Numbered from the stretch's first letter, positions 52,898 to 63,240 are shown. The stretch is 64,000 nucleotides of DNA from Spirosoma pollinicola (GCF_002831565.1 NZ_CP025096.1:2395027-2459026), one strand, 5' to 3'. Numbers and translations are program-made. The notes: a model not told the origin generated them from the sequence alone.

Positions 52898-52947
52898 AAA
52901 ATGCCGCAAGTTCGAAACGGGTCAGGTCTCGTACTTGCGGCATTTTT
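52898..52947 (-). terminator. Intrinsic terminator after rpsJ
   Basis: Arms AAAATGCCGCAAGT and ACTTGCGGCATTTTT, 14 bp, separated by 21 nt, placed 20 bp beyond the rpsJ stop. It cuts the transcript before mutL. Confidence 0.8.
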
Positions 52948-52966
52948 AGCCTTTAGCAGAAAATCG

Positions 52967-53272
52967 TTAGACTTTGATTTCTACATCAACGCCACTTGGT
53001 AGTTCGAGCTTCATCAGCGCGTCTACGGTTTTGGCACTGCTGCTGTAGATATCGACCAGCCGCTTGTAGGTACAAAGTTGGAATTGTTCCCGCGCCTTTT
53101 TGTTGACGTGGGGCGACCGCAGTACGGTATAAATTTCCTTGTTTGTTGGCAGAGGGATAGGGCCGCTTACGATGGCACCTGTCGATTTAACCGCTTTCAC
53201 GATTTTCTCAGCCGACTTGTCAACCAGCATGTGGTCGAACGACTTTAGCTTAATGCGAATTTTTTGGCTCAT
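52967..53272 (-). CDS. rpsJ: 30S ribosomal protein S10
   Basis: A 101-residue ribosomal protein from the ATG at 53272 ([18 protein letters not shown]), the universal S10 opening; the upstream extension to 53314 is not coding. It has [19 protein letters not shown] as in all S10 proteins. In many bacteria S10 begins the S10 operon with rplC next, but here a terminator follows and then mutL, so the operon is split. Confidence 0.97.
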   Translation of the reverse strand: MSQKIRIKLKSFDHMLVDKSAEKIVKAVKSTGAIVSGPIPLPTNKEIYTVLRSPHVNKKAREQFQLCTYKRLVDIYSSSAKTVDALMKLELPSGVDVEIKV

Positions 53273-53330
53273 TGTGTTTTGGTTCGTTATATGATAGTGC
53301 GTCGAAAGAACCATTTACTCCGACTGCACA

Positions 53331-53366
53331 AAAAATGGGCAGTCGGTCAAATTGACCCACTGCCCA
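53331..53366 (-). terminator. Terminator-like hairpin between fusA and rpsJ
   Basis: On the minus strand TTGGGCAGTGGGTCAA pairs with TTGACCGACTGCCCA (one mismatch) and is followed by six T residues, 16 bp after the fusA stop. It may end or attenuate the fusA message before rpsJ. Confidence 0.7.
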
Positions 53367-53381
53367 ATATTTTAGAGAGGC

Positions 53382-55499
53382 TTACGCCTTCACTGTACCT
53401 TTTTCTTTTGCTACAACAGTCTCGGCAAGGTTGTTTGGAACAACTTCGAAGTGCGCGAAGGTCAAGTTGGCCGTAGCACGACCCGACGACATCGTCCGCA
53501 AATCCGTAACGTAACCAAACAATTCTGAAAGAGGAACGTCAGCTTTGATCACCTGCGACCCTGCTTTTGTATCCATACCTTTCATTACACCACGACGACG
53601 GTTCAGGTCACCTGTGATTGGACCGGTATATTCTTCGGGTGTCAAGACCTCAACAGCCATGATCGGTTCGAGTAATTTCGGACCAGCCTGACGAGCTGCT
53701 TCACGGAAACCGATACGAGCGGCCATTTCGAACGATAGCGCATCGGAGTCAACGTCATGGTATGAACCGTGGAATATCCGAACTTTCATGCTTTCGAGCG
53801 GGAAGCCAGCCAGAGGACCGTTTTTCAACGATTCTTTGAAGCCTTTTTCGATGGCAGGGATAAATTCGCGAGGAATTACACCACCAACAATACCGTTTAC
53901 GAATTCTAAGCCTGATGGAATTACACCAGTTTCGTCTTCGCCACGTGGTCCAAGTTCGAATACGATGTCGGCAAATTTACCGCGACCACCCGTTTGCTTT
54001 TTGTAAACCTCACGGTGTTCAACGTTCTTGGTAAGCTTCTCTTTATAAGCAACCTGAGGAGCACCCTGATTTACTTCTACCTTGAATTCACGACGCATAC
54101 GGTCGATGATGATTTCGAGGTGAAGTTCGCCCATACCACGGATAATGGTTTGGCCGGTTTCTTCGTTCGACTCAACTTTAAGGGTTGGGTCCTCTTCAAT
54201 CAGTTTACCAATAGCTTTCGAGAAGTTGTCCTGATCAGCCGATTTTTTAGGCTCGATAGCGTACCCGATAACTGGCTCTGGGAATACCATTGATTCCAGA
54301 ATAATTGGGTGCTTCTCATCCGACAGTGTATCGCCGGTTTTAATATCTTTAAAACCAACTACGGCACCGATGTCGCCAGCTTCCAGACGCTCAATCTGGT
54401 TTTGCTTGTTGGCGTGCATCTGGAAAATACGCGAAATACGCTCTTTGTTGCCCGACCGGTTGTTCAGGATATAAGAACCCGACTCCAGCACACCTGAGTA
54501 AGAACGAACAAAGCACAAACGGCCTACGTATGGGTCGGTTGCAATTTTGAACGCCAAACCAGCAAATGGCTCGGAGGTGGATGGTTTACGCGAAATTTCT
54601 TCGCCTGTGTCTGGGTTCGTACCAATGATGCTTTCTTTGTCCAACGGCGAAGGCAATAAGGCCATCACATAGTCGAGCATCGTTTGTACGCCTTTGTTTT
54701 TGAACGACGAACCGCAAAGCATCGGTACGATTTTCATGGCGATGGTTGCTTTACGCAAAGCCGCCAGAATTTCGTCTTCCGAGATCGATGCAGGATCTTC
54801 GAAATATTTTTCCATCAGCGAGTCGTCAAATTCAGCAACAGCTTCAAGAAGTTTTTCACGCCATTCAGTTGCTTCATCCAGCATGTCCGCTGGAATGGGA
54901 ACCTCCTGGAATGTCATTCCCTTATCGTCTTCATTCCACTGGATACCGCGGAAGTTAACCAGGTCAACTACACCTTTGAAGTTTTCTTCTTCGCCGATTG
55001 GCAACTGAAGGGGAACGGCGTAGCTACCCAGCATTTCCTTCACCTGCTTGCACACGTTCAGGAAGTCGGCGCCGGAGCGGTCCATTTTATTAACGAAGCC
55101 CAAACGAGCTACGTTGTAATTGTTGGCCAGACGCCAGTTGGTTTCTGACTGAGGCTCAACGCCGTCAACAGCACTAAACAGGAATACCAGACCATCAAGA
55201 ACACGAAGCGAACGGTTAACTTCAACCGTGAAGTCAACGTGGCCGGGCGTATCAATGATGTTGATATGATACTTATTTTCGCGGTAGGTCCAGTCAACAG
55301 TTGTAGCGGCTGAGGTAATGGTAATACCCCGCTCTTGCTCCTGTTCCATCCAGTCCATCGTTGCGGCACCATCGTGTACCTCACCAATCTTGTGGCTTAC
55401 CCCTGCGTAATAGAGAATTCGTTCGGTTGTGGTCGTCTTACCCGCATCAATGTGGGCAGCGATACCGATGTTTCTCGTGAAATTTAAATCGCGAGCCAT
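53382..55499 (-). CDS. fusA: Elongation factor G
   Basis: A 705-residue translational GTPase that drives translocation. The G1 motif is [16 protein letters not shown]2 and G3 are RGITITSAA and DTPGHVDF, and G4 is [10 protein letters not shown]. Domains IV and V are complete through the C-terminal [16 protein letters not shown]. It has its own promoter and terminator. rpsL and rpsG are not upstream; an ABC transporter gene diverges instead, so the str operon is broken here. Confidence 0.98.
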   Translation of the reverse strand: MARDLNFTRNIGIAAHIDAGKTTTTERILYYAGVSHKIGEVHDGAATMDWMEQEQERGITITSAATTVDWTYRENKYHINIIDTPGHVDFTVEVNRSLRVLDGLVFLFSAVDGVEPQSETNWRLANNYNVARLGFVNKMDRSGADFLNVCKQVKEMLGSYAVPLQLPIGEEENFKGVVDLVNFRGIQWNEDDKGMTFQEVPIPADMLDEATEWREKLLEAVAEFDDSLMEKYFEDPASISEDEILAALRKATIAMKIVPMLCGSSFKNKGVQTMLDYVMALLPSPLDKESIIGTNPDTGEEISRKPSTSEPFAGLAFKIATDPYVGRLCFVRSYSGVLESGSYILNNRSGNKERISRIFQMHANKQNQIERLEAGDIGAVVGFKDIKTGDTLSDEKHPIILESMVFPEPVIGYAIEPKKSADQDNFSKAIGKLIEEDPTLKVESNEETGQTIIRGMGELHLEIIIDRMRREFKVEVNQGAPQVAYKEKLTKNVEHREVYKKQTGGRGKFADIVFELGPRGEDETGVIPSGLEFVNGIVGGVIPREFIPAIEKGFKESLKNGPLAGFPLESMKVRIFHGSYHDVDSDALSFEMAARIGFREAARQAGPKLLEPIMAVEVLTPEEYTGPITGDLNRRRGVMKGMDTKAGSQVIKADVPLSELFGYVTDLRTMSSGRATANLTFAHFEVVPNNLAETVVAKEKGTVKA

Positions 55500-55588
55500 T
55501 AGCTTGTTATACTGAGAGTTATGTAATTCTAGAGTCGAAGGAAGAAACCTCTTGCAATTGGCAGAAGGCTCCTTTGCAAATCAGGACG

Positions 55589-55619
55589 CAAAATTACTGA
55601 AAGTCAACGATAAAAGCAA
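55589..55619 (-). promoter_or_regulatory. Bacteroidetes-type promoter of fusA
   Basis: On the minus strand TTG (55619-55617), 20 bp, then TAATTTTG (55596-55589), a perfect TAnnTTTG box, about 90 bp before the fusA start codon. Confidence 0.65.
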
Positions 55620-55713
55620 CCGATAAGCAAAGAATATAGAAGAAACTATTCGCCTTTTCTGACCATTTTAACAGGTAAATGCGTTAGGGAAATTAAGATC
55701 CTAACCTGGAATC

Positions 55714-57495
55714 ATGCAAAACCCATACATTGCTCTGCTGCGGATCGCCTGGACCTATGCCCGGCACGAAAAGCGGCAGTATATACTTGTTTATTGTCTG
55801 TTTATTCTGGCCAATGTCGTATCTGCCCTGCGGCCCTTGCTGTACGGCTGGTTCGTTGGACAGCTCCAGCAACAGGGAACAGACGTTTTCAAACTGGTCT
55901 GGCTTTTTGTTGGTGCCTACATGGGTCTTGAGTTGCTGGAATGGGGGTTTCATGGCCCGGCGCGCATTATGGAACGACGGCTGGCGTTCAATCTAAGCCG
56001 TAACTTTCTGGATGAGCTATTCCACCAAACACTGCATTTGCCCGTTGGCTGGCATAAAGATCACCATAGCGGAGCCACCATCAACCGGATTCGGAAAGCC
56101 TATGACGCCCTGAAAAAGTTTTTTCAGGATGGCTTTATGTACCTTCAGGCCATCTCGAAGTTTGTCTTTTCGTTCGGGGCGATGTTGTATTTTTCCCCTG
56201 TTTTTGGTCTGGTTAGTGTTGCTCTTGGAGCCTTGACCATTTGGGTTATTCTACGATTCGATAGGCCGTTTATTAAGGCGCTCGATGAGACAAACGAGGG
56301 TGAACACGTCGTTTCGGCTACGCTGTTCGATAGTTTATCCAATATTATTACGGTTATCACGCTTCGGCTGGAAGAGCGCATACGAGCAGGGTTGGCTAGT
56401 AAAGTGGCGGCTGTTTTCCCGCCGTTTATGCGTCAGGTGAAAATTAACGAATGGAAGTGGTTTGCCGCTACGATCCTCGTAAGCGTGATTTACATCGTTA
56501 TGACGATGGGTTATGTGTACCAGCATTATGTGCCCGGACAGGTTTTTTTGATTGGTGGATTAGTGACGTTATTGGGTTATGTTAACCAGTTTACAAGCGT
56601 CTTTCACGATGTAGCTTACCAATACACAGAAATCGTACAGTTTAATACCGATGTGCAGACGGCCCGTAGCATTAGTTATGCTTACGCAAAACACGAGCGC
56701 CCCGTACACGAAACACTACCCGATAAGTGGCAAACAATAGACATTGCCGGACTTAATTTCTCTCATGGACGATTAACAGGAAGAGACGAAAAAGTAGCCA
56801 ACATACATGATTTGCAAATTAGTCTGAGCCGGGGCAAACGAATCGCTTTTATTGGGGAGAGTGGTTCCGGCAAAAGCACGCTGTTAACACTCTTAAGGGG
56901 TTTATATCTGCCCGAACCCGGTTTGTCTGTTCGGGTAGACGATCATGTTTTTTTCGATTTGAACGCGGTTGCCAACACCGTCACGCTGTTTCCGCAGGAG
57001 CCGGAGATTTTTGAGAATACAATTGCCTACAATATTACCCTCGGCCTACCTTTTGACGGTGAGACTATTCATGAGGTTTGCCAGATTGCTCATTTCAATG
57101 ATGTCGTGAACCAATTGCCTAATGGTCTGGAAACGAATATTCAGGAAAAAGGTGTAAATCTATCGGGTGGGCAACGGCAACGACTAGCGCTGGCGCGGGG
57201 GGTGTTGGCAGCCCGTTCCAGCGATATTGTGTTGCTCGACGAACCGACTAGCAGCATCGACCCCAAAACTGAACTGGCTATTTACCGCAAATTATTAAAT
57301 GAGTTTGCGGACAAGGCAGTTGTCTCCACGTTGCACCGCTTGCACTTACTGCCCCTGTTCGACTACATTTATATCATGCAGGACGGCAAGATCATTGACA
57401 AAGGCAGCTTCGCGGAACTACAAGTGCGGAGTGATGTATTTCAGGAGATGTGGGCCCACCAGAAAGATGTGATGGAAAAGCCAGTGCCGGTGTAA
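55714..57495 (+). CDS. ABC transporter, fused permease and ATPase
   Basis: A 593-residue exporter half-transporter. An ABC-transmembrane type 1 domain with about six helices fills 1-320. The nucleotide-binding domain has Walker A GESGSGKSTLL, Q loop FPQEPEIFEN, signature LSGGQRQRLALARG and Walker B IVLLDEPTSSID with H-loop His (STLHRLH). It should work as a homodimer, exporting lipid, peptide or drug; the substrate is unknown. It diverges from fusA. Confidence 0.92.
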   Translation: MQNPYIALLRIAWTYARHEKRQYILVYCLFILANVVSALRPLLYGWFVGQLQQQGTDVFKLVWLFVGAYMGLELLEWGFHGPARIMERRLAFNLSRNFLDELFHQTLHLPVGWHKDHHSGATINRIRKAYDALKKFFQDGFMYLQAISKFVFSFGAMLYFSPVFGLVSVALGALTIWVILRFDRPFIKALDETNEGEHVVSATLFDSLSNIITVITLRLEERIRAGLASKVAAVFPPFMRQVKINEWKWFAATILVSVIYIVMTMGYVYQHYVPGQVFLIGGLVTLLGYVNQFTSVFHDVAYQYTEIVQFNTDVQTARSISYAYAKHERPVHETLPDKWQTIDIAGLNFSHGRLTGRDEKVANIHDLQISLSRGKRIAFIGESGSGKSTLLTLLRGLYLPEPGLSVRVDDHVFFDLNAVANTVTLFPQEPEIFENTIAYNITLGLPFDGETIHEVCQIAHFNDVVNQLPNGLETNIQEKGVNLSGGQRQRLALARGVLAARSSDIVLLDEPTSSIDPKTELAIYRKLLNEFADKAVVSTLHRLHLLPLFDYIYIMQDGKIIDKGSFAELQVRSDVFQEMWAHQKDVMEKPVPV

Positions 57496-57678
57496 CAAAA
57501 AAAAGAAGCGGATGAAACAGTCTGTTTTTGTCAATCCTCCGCGAAAGGCACGGGAAACAGGCTGTTCTGTTCTATTTAATTAATGCTTGCGTTTATGGTA
57601 AATGAATAGGCCAGTATACAGGTTAACTGACTGGTTTATACTATCAAAAATTGCATTTGGCGCAGACTCGCCGGTCGT

Positions 57679-58689
57679 TTAATTAGGACGTTTACTTTCA
57701 TTAAATCGTTTAGTTAGCTCTACAATTTCATCTTGTGTTGCATACCCTGAATTTACTAAAAACTTAAAGGCCGATTCATCAGAATCTAGCTGTAAATTAA
57801 TCATTTCGGCAATTGCTTTCTTTTTGTCTTTGGCCTTATTATAGTACGCTTTGCAAATTTGATTACCCATGAAATACCCGATGTCTCTTACTTTCTTGCC
57901 GTTAAATTCCTTATCAGCATAAAACCATTGTTTATTATCGGTTAGCGGAGAAAACAATTCCTGTTTGAATCTCTCCCAGATCAACTTTTCATGTTTATAG
58001 CCAAATTCATTATAATGGTTGGGATAAAAATTTTCTAATGGTCTGCCATATACCTTTTCTGCCATAAAATCAGCATTACCTTCCCAGATTGCATTGGCCA
58101 GAATTTGTGTTAACTGCAGGGGTTGTTTAGAAAAAATTTTATCAATATTCTTAAAAATCCATTGTTGGGTATGTGTATATTCGTGTAGCACGATAGGTAA
58201 TGCCCACTCCCTGTTTTCACTGGCCATAACTTCGGCCCCGATAAGTAAATCTTTTCCGTTAGACTTTCCAACTATTATTTCTCTTCCAATTACGAAAACG
58301 ATATTCCCGTCTACGAATTCAGGATAAAGTGTTTTGTATAGTTTAATCTTTTTTTCAATTATCTTCTTCTGACTGTCAATTGTGGAAGTGATCCACTGTC
58401 GCTTTCGAATATATAAGTCTTTATTTTTAGCAATATGCCGTAAAAGTGTTTTTGCACTTAGTTTTTCATTGTTCCGGTCAATGTCTAATTCAATAAATTT
58501 TTTTAACCCGGTACTTGCTTTGTCAAAATAATACGTTTGTAAATAGCTTTGTTGCTTAAGGGTATCTGTAGTTGTTTGTATACTGTCGAATGCAACATAA
58601 AAATTCGTAAGATCTACAGTATAAATGTTTACTTGTGCACTCATACGGTGAGTGACCAAGAGCATGAGGATAACTGAGATAAGCCGCAT
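57679..58689 (-). CDS. Exported zinc-metallopeptidase-like protein (gluzincin type)
   Basis: A 336-residue protein with an N-terminal signal peptide (MRLISVILMLLVTHRMSAQ). The zinc motif is VLHEYTHTQQW (HExxH) and a downstream EGNADFMAE supplies the glutamate third ligand, as in DUF2268-type peptidases. Coding is AT-richer than the neighbours, which suggests later acquisition. Substrate unknown. No operon partner. Confidence 0.75.
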   Translation of the reverse strand: MRLISVILMLLVTHRMSAQVNIYTVDLTNFYVAFDSIQTTTDTLKQQSYLQTYYFDKASTGLKKFIELDIDRNNEKLSAKTLLRHIAKNKDLYIRKRQWITSTIDSQKKIIEKKIKLYKTLYPEFVDGNIVFVIGREIIVGKSNGKDLLIGAEVMASENREWALPIVLHEYTHTQQWIFKNIDKIFSKQPLQLTQILANAIWEGNADFMAEKVYGRPLENFYPNHYNEFGYKHEKLIWERFKQELFSPLTDNKQWFYADKEFNGKKVRDIGYFMGNQICKAYYNKAKDKKKAIAEMINLQLDSDESAFKFLVNSGYATQDEIVELTKRFNESKRPN

Positions 58690-58830
58690 TGATAAGTTTT
58701 ATGTAGAAGGCAAGCTTGTTACCGAAGGTCGCAGATTTGATAGCAGGTGCCAGAGTAAGAGCGCGTCTCTGAGACTTTACGCTCCTGCCCGGTTGGCCCG
58801 TATGTTGTCCGTTGGAATAGGCTGCCTGCT

Positions 58831-59544
58831 TTACTCTACCGGAGCTTCAACAATAGCTACAATTTTCCAAAGCCCCCGTATATCCTGCAAAGGAACGGTT
58901 ACGTTGCCGCCATTGGGATTATCAGAGTGAAGTGTCAGGTATTTACGGGTTAAGAGCTCGTTGTCCCGAATGCGCTTCACAACGAAATAATCCCGATACA
59001 TAACGGCATAGACCCCGCCCGACTGGTATTCCCAGTTGTTTTCGCTAACGGGTATGGCCAGCACTTTGGCACCATGAGCCAGTTGCGGGCTCATGCTACT
59101 CCCCGAAATTTCCAGGACAACGGCGTTTTTGTGCCCCTTCATAATGGGCTTCCGCACGCGGAAAGACTCCACATCAGTAGCACTAATACCATCACTGAAA
59201 CTTTCAACGAACGTAGCATAGAATTTTACCGGCACAAAAGGCACCTCAATGGTATCCTCGTCGGAGGTCATCATGCGGGCGTTGGCCTGGGGCGAGTTCA
59301 ATATCGGCGTAATACCCCGAATCAGGTAGTCAGCACTGATTTGAGGGTAGCAGGCCAATAAACTCATGATGGTATCGTATGAAGGCTTGGCCCGGCCGTT
59401 CAGGATGTTGTAAAATTTAGATGGGTTTTCGCCTAGCTCCTTGGCAATCTGATAAATAGTAATGCCTAAGGCATCGAAAACCTGCTTCAGTCGTTCTTGG
59501 ACAGTCACGGGGGATGAATTTATTTTTAGACAATTTTCAACCAT
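58831..59544 (-). CDS. LexA-like repressor: HTH plus S24 peptidase
   Basis: A 237-residue regulator from the ATG at 59544; the 45-codon upstream extension is hydrophobic and implausible. Residues 12-65 form an HTH (IYQIAKELGENPSKFYNIL). The C-terminal S24/LexA peptidase has the nucleophile in SGSSMSP and the general-base Lys in FVVKRIRD. Such proteins repress SOS-type genes and self-cleave on RecA filaments. It is transcribed divergently from a UmuC-like polymerase across a 120-bp region with a perfect dyad. Confidence 0.9.
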   Translation of the reverse strand: MVENCLKINSSPVTVQERLKQVFDALGITIYQIAKELGENPSKFYNILNGRAKPSYDTIMSLLACYPQISADYLIRGITPILNSPQANARMMTSDEDTIEVPFVPVKFYATFVESFSDGISATDVESFRVRKPIMKGHKNAVVLEISGSSMSPQLAHGAKVLAIPVSENNWEYQSGGVYAVMYRDYFVVKRIRDNELLTRKYLTLHSDNPNGGNVTVPLQDIRGLWKIVAIVEAPVE

Positions 59545-59568
59545 TGTCGTATGGATAGTTGGTAAATA

Positions 59569-59600
59569 TAATACAAGTAAAATATATTGCGCTTGTATTA
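59569..59600. promoter_or_regulatory. Dyad operator between S24 repressor and UmuC-like gene
   Basis: TAATACAAG-N14-CTTGTATTA, a perfect 9-bp-arm inverted repeat midway between the divergent genes. A probable binding site of the S24 repressor; it is not the E. coli or Bacillus LexA consensus. Confidence 0.6.
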
Positions 59601-59665
59601 CAGCAAACATAGTCAAAATATAGACGAGTTGCTGTCTTAAAAGATACTTTGTTATCCTAAAATTA

Positions 59666-60931
59666 ATGAACCACAATCGACTTTCTACTGATACACGCTC
59701 AACGATTCTGTTTGTCGATATGAACAGCTTCTTTGCGTCCTGCGAACAGCAGGATAACTATTGGCTGCGGGGGCGGCCTGTGGGGGTTTGTGTTTATACG
59801 GGTCGAAAGGGGTGCGTTATAGCCCCTTCGGTAGAAGCCAAGTTGCGGGGTATAAAAACGGGTATGCGTCTGGATGAAGCGATGGTCCTCTGCCCGGAGC
59901 TGGTACCTATTGAAACTCATCCCGCTCGGTATAGAGAGTATCACGTCAAAATAATTGAGGTATTACGGACATTTTCGGACGATGTTGTGCCCAAGGGTAT
60001 TGACGAAGCCGTTGTGGATTTGACTAATTATCAGTTGGTCTACAAAGACATGCAGCAAACGGCGACAGCCATTAAGCAGGCTATTCGCCAGAAAGTGGGC
60101 GATTGGCTGCGTTGCTCGATTGGGATTGCGCCAAATGTGTTTCTGGCTAAACTGGCATCGAACATAAAAAAACCGGACGGTCTGGCCATTATTACACCCG
60201 ATACAATAGATAGTGTGTTACAAACCATGACGCTTACCGACTTGCCCGGTATTGGACATCGCATGGCGGCCCGACTACAGGCGGGTGGCATACATACACC
60301 GCTCCAGTTGCGGTATGCTTCCCCCGACCATCTGAAGGCAGTTTGCAAAAGTATTATTGGCTGGCACTGGCACCTGCGTCTGAACTTTGGGGGTGAAGTC
60401 GACCTGGAAACGAATGCCAGCAACAAAAGCATGTCGGCGATGCGCACGATCTCCTCAGACCAGCGCAGTACTCCCGAACGGCTGGAGGAGTTGTTGCAAT
60501 CACTTTGCCTGACCCTCGAACGGCGAATGGTGCAGCAGGGCGTATTTTGTCAGGATATGTCGTTTTCCTGCCGATACCAAAATGGCAAGACCTACAACTA
60601 TGAAGCCAGTTTTTCGGAGCCAAAGCAGGATGGTCCTGAACTGTATCGAATTATAAAAGAGCGTTTGGATAAATTTCAGGTAGCACACAAATGCGAGCCT
60701 GTCCTGAATGAACAGTTACGAAGCATGTGTGTCGCCGTTTTTCGGTTCATTCCAACGGAAGTTGTCCCGTTAAGCCTGTTTGGGAGCGATGATCGGAAGG
60801 GAAAGTTCCGGCAAACGCTGTATGATCTGAAAGCAAAATTTGGCGCAGACAAGCTCATTCGCGCCACCGAATTGCGCGATAATCCAGCGTATCGGGATGT
60901 TATCGGCTTCGGCAATATTAAAGATTTGTGA
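59666..60931 (+). CDS. UmuC-like Y-family DNA polymerase
   Basis: A 421-residue translesion polymerase subunit of the UmuC type, judged by length and motifs: FVDMNSFFASCEQQ (first catalytic Asp and steric-gate region), KGIDEAVVDLT (the SIDE-like motif with Gly replacing Ser), LPGIGHRMAARL (helix-hairpin-helix) and a C-terminal little-finger domain. No separate umuD lies beside it; the divergent S24 protein may stand in as regulator. It should be damage-induced. Confidence 0.9.
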   Translation: MNHNRLSTDTRSTILFVDMNSFFASCEQQDNYWLRGRPVGVCVYTGRKGCVIAPSVEAKLRGIKTGMRLDEAMVLCPELVPIETHPARYREYHVKIIEVLRTFSDDVVPKGIDEAVVDLTNYQLVYKDMQQTATAIKQAIRQKVGDWLRCSIGIAPNVFLAKLASNIKKPDGLAIITPDTIDSVLQTMTLTDLPGIGHRMAARLQAGGIHTPLQLRYASPDHLKAVCKSIIGWHWHLRLNFGGEVDLETNASNKSMSAMRTISSDQRSTPERLEELLQSLCLTLERRMVQQGVFCQDMSFSCRYQNGKTYNYEASFSEPKQDGPELYRIIKERLDKFQVAHKCEPVLNEQLRSMCVAVFRFIPTEVVPLSLFGSDDRKGKFRQTLYDLKAKFGADKLIRATELRDNPAYRDVIGFGNIKDL

Positions 60932-61104
60932 GAAGTTGTGGTAAGTAAATGGACAATATAAAATTGATAATGAATAACGCGAACAGCCCCAAATGATGAA
61001 AATCTGATTTGCAGACAACATTCTATCGTTCATTTTTCATTCTACATTGTCCATTTATTTAGACTGTAAGATTGAATAAACCCTACGTTCTACCACAGAA
61101 GCGA

Positions 61105-61965
61105 TTAACTCAGCGAACCCATTCGGCCGGCCTGAAAATCGCTGAAGGCTTCCATGATTTCCTCCCTTGTGTTCATCACAAAAGGGCCATATACGGCTAA
61201 TGGCTCCCGAATAGGCTCGCCGGATAAGATAAGAAACTTCGCTCCCGATGCAGTCGAAAGGGTAACAGTATCGCCATCAACATTCGTGAGGGCAAGCTGA
61301 CCACGCTCAATGGGTTCTCCATTAATCGTTGCCTGACCACTTAGGACGTATACCATCAGGGAATGATCGGCAGGAACAGTAATCGTTTCTGACTGGCCGC
61401 CCGTCAATGTCAAATCGGCGACGGTTATCGGGCTGAAGGTGTTTGCCGGGCCATGTAGTCCAGCCAGGTCACCCGCTATAACGCGCAATTGACCGCCACC
61501 GGGTAGTGTACCCGTGGGGATTTTGGCAGACGCAATATCCTGATAGCGTGGTGGGCTCATTTTGTCTTTTGCCCGCAGGTTAACCCACAACTGGACAAAG
61601 TCGAGTTGACCACCTTGCCGGGAAAATTCCTGTTCGTGTTTTTCTTCGTGAATAATACCCGATGCGGCCGTCATCCACTGCACATCGCCGGAAAAAAGTT
61701 TACCATGGTTCCCGGCCGAATCGCGGTGCTCCAGGGCACCTTCGTAAACAATTGTTACGGTCTCGAAGCCTCTATGCGGATGCTGATCGACTCCTTTCGG
61801 CTTGTTGGTTGGCTGCACCTGCATAGGGCCATGATGGTCCAGTAATAAGAACGGATTGAATGGCCGGGCACCCTGCGGATGGAAAGCGTTCAACCCAATA
61901 AAGCCATCGCCTACGCTATTGGGTGTAGCGGTGCGTATATCGGAAATAGTACGTTGCGTTGTCAT
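61105..61965 (-). CDS. Pirin-family cupin protein
   Basis: A 286-residue bicupin with the pirin signature in the N-terminal domain: FLLDHHGPMQV, HPHRGFETVTIVYEG (two metal His) and GDVQWMTAASGIIHEE. Bacterial pirins include quercetin 2,3-dioxygenases and redox regulators, and the function of this one is unknown. It has an intact metal site. It is followed downstream by A/T-rich spacer. Confidence 0.92.
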   Translation of the reverse strand: MTTQRTISDIRTATPNSVGDGFIGLNAFHPQGARPFNPFLLLDHHGPMQVQPTNKPKGVDQHPHRGFETVTIVYEGALEHRDSAGNHGKLFSGDVQWMTAASGIIHEEKHEQEFSRQGGQLDFVQLWVNLRAKDKMSPPRYQDIASAKIPTGTLPGGGQLRVIAGDLAGLHGPANTFSPITVADLTLTGGQSETITVPADHSLMVYVLSGQATINGEPIERGQLALTNVDGDTVTLSTASGAKFLILSGEPIREPLAVYGPFVMNTREEIMEAFSDFQAGRMGSLS

Positions 61966-62040
61966 AATACGTGTAGATACATGTATTATGACAACGGACT
62001 AATTCGCGTACTAGTTCAATCCGTTGTATAACAAAATGAA

Positions 62041-62859
62041 CTAGTGGGTATTTTGCTCTTTCGGGCATAAGAACGTTGTGCGACCACCCACAACGGAGCG
62101 TTCGATGCGGGTGTGGCAGCGAGGGCAAAACTTATGGGCTTCCACATCGTCGTAAGGAGAATCGTCCCACTCACGAACATGAATCAGAAAGCTATTCGGG
62201 AAATCGCGATAAGTAGCTTCATAGCGAATGGCCGTTTCCAGTACGAGCCGGATAGCACTGTGGAGTTCGCTCAGTTGATTGTCGGTGAGCGTATCGGCAC
62301 GTTGTTCGGGGTGGATAAATGCTTGGAACAGCACTTCGTCGACAATCCAGTTTCCCAATCCGGCTACAACACTCTGATCAAGCAAAACGGGTTTAATGAA
62401 CGCCTTTTTCCGTCGTACCCGCTCTGTCAGGGTGGCGAGTGAAATAGCAAGCCCATCGTCACCAATCTTTTTCCGCTGTAAAAACGCATCTATATTATCA
62501 ATTAAACCAACCCGTTCAAACTTACGGGGGCATAGAAAGCCCAAGTTGAAGCCATTGGTAAACTCAAAAACAATTCGGGCAAAGCGGGGCCGGTCAAGCG
62601 ATGCGTGGTAATATTCCAGGTCGCCGGTCATGCCAAAATGCATATGAACGATTACATCGGGCGCATCGGTCAGCACAAATAAGTTTTTGCCTACCCGCTG
62701 TGTGCCCGTAAACTGCTTCCCGATCAATAAGTTTTGTAAAGTTGCATAATCGGTGGTGAGAAGCTTTTTATCTTCAACCTCAATATGGCTTATTGGCTGA
62801 TTGAGTGAGGATGTTTCTAGATATTGGCGTCTTATTTCAACTTCTGGCAGCTCTGGCAT
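62041..62859 (-). CDS. Fpg/Nei-family DNA glycosylase with incomplete zinc finger
   Basis: A 272-residue base-excision repair enzyme that removes oxidised bases. The catalytic N-terminus PELPEVE, HMHFGMTGDLEY, the helix-two-turn-helix (KPVLLDQSVVAGLGNWIVDE) and FCPRCHTRIERS are present. The C-terminal zinc finger ends FLCPKEQ where CPxCQ is usual, so the fourth Cys is Glu. Either zinc binding is weak or another residue substitutes. Whether it is MutM or Nei cannot be fixed. It is 75 bp upstream of the pirin gene on the same strand. Confidence 0.88.
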   Translation of the reverse strand: MPELPEVEIRRQYLETSSLNQPISHIEVEDKKLLTTDYATLQNLLIGKQFTGTQRVGKNLFVLTDAPDVIVHMHFGMTGDLEYYHASLDRPRFARIVFEFTNGFNLGFLCPRKFERVGLIDNIDAFLQRKKIGDDGLAISLATLTERVRRKKAFIKPVLLDQSVVAGLGNWIVDEVLFQAFIHPEQRADTLTDNQLSELHSAIRLVLETAIRYEATYRDFPNSFLIHVREWDDSPYDDVEAHKFCPRCHTRIERSVVGGRTTFLCPKEQNTH

Positions 62860-63240
62860 TGCTAATGAGTTTAGCTAACAACAGTTGGTCTATCCGGGTT
62901 GTTTTTCACCATTAGTTTGCTCGTTCAAGTAGGGTAGTTGGTTCTTTTAGAAAAAAGTATTTATTTTGCGGTACATTTAGCTAATAGTCAGCTAGCATTA
63001 TTAGCATAATTACCAGCTACATTAAAAACATTTTAAGATAGCTACACGTTGAAGAGTGCAATAGGTTAGGGCATCGAACGTTCAGCTACTAGCCTATTCG
63101 CATCTCAAGCTGCCTTTGCCGAGTCGGATTTCATTTTCTTATTCACTAAAAAACCTCAGATGTAACAACCTCTACACAACCGCGAAAGCGGCTTTTTTTA
63201 CAAGTCTGTGCATGTTCAATTGTTAAACTGAAAATTTTCA
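62860..63240. promoter_or_regulatory. Long leader region with promoter and terminator-like hairpin
   Basis: TTG at 62938-62940 and TATTTTG at 62962-62968 (spacing 21) suggest a plus-strand promoter about 270 bp before the next start codon. A small hairpin CCGC-GAAA-GCGG followed by C and seven T residues (63180-63199) lies within the leader and could act as an attenuator. No ORF or tRNA is seen. Confidence 0.4.
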
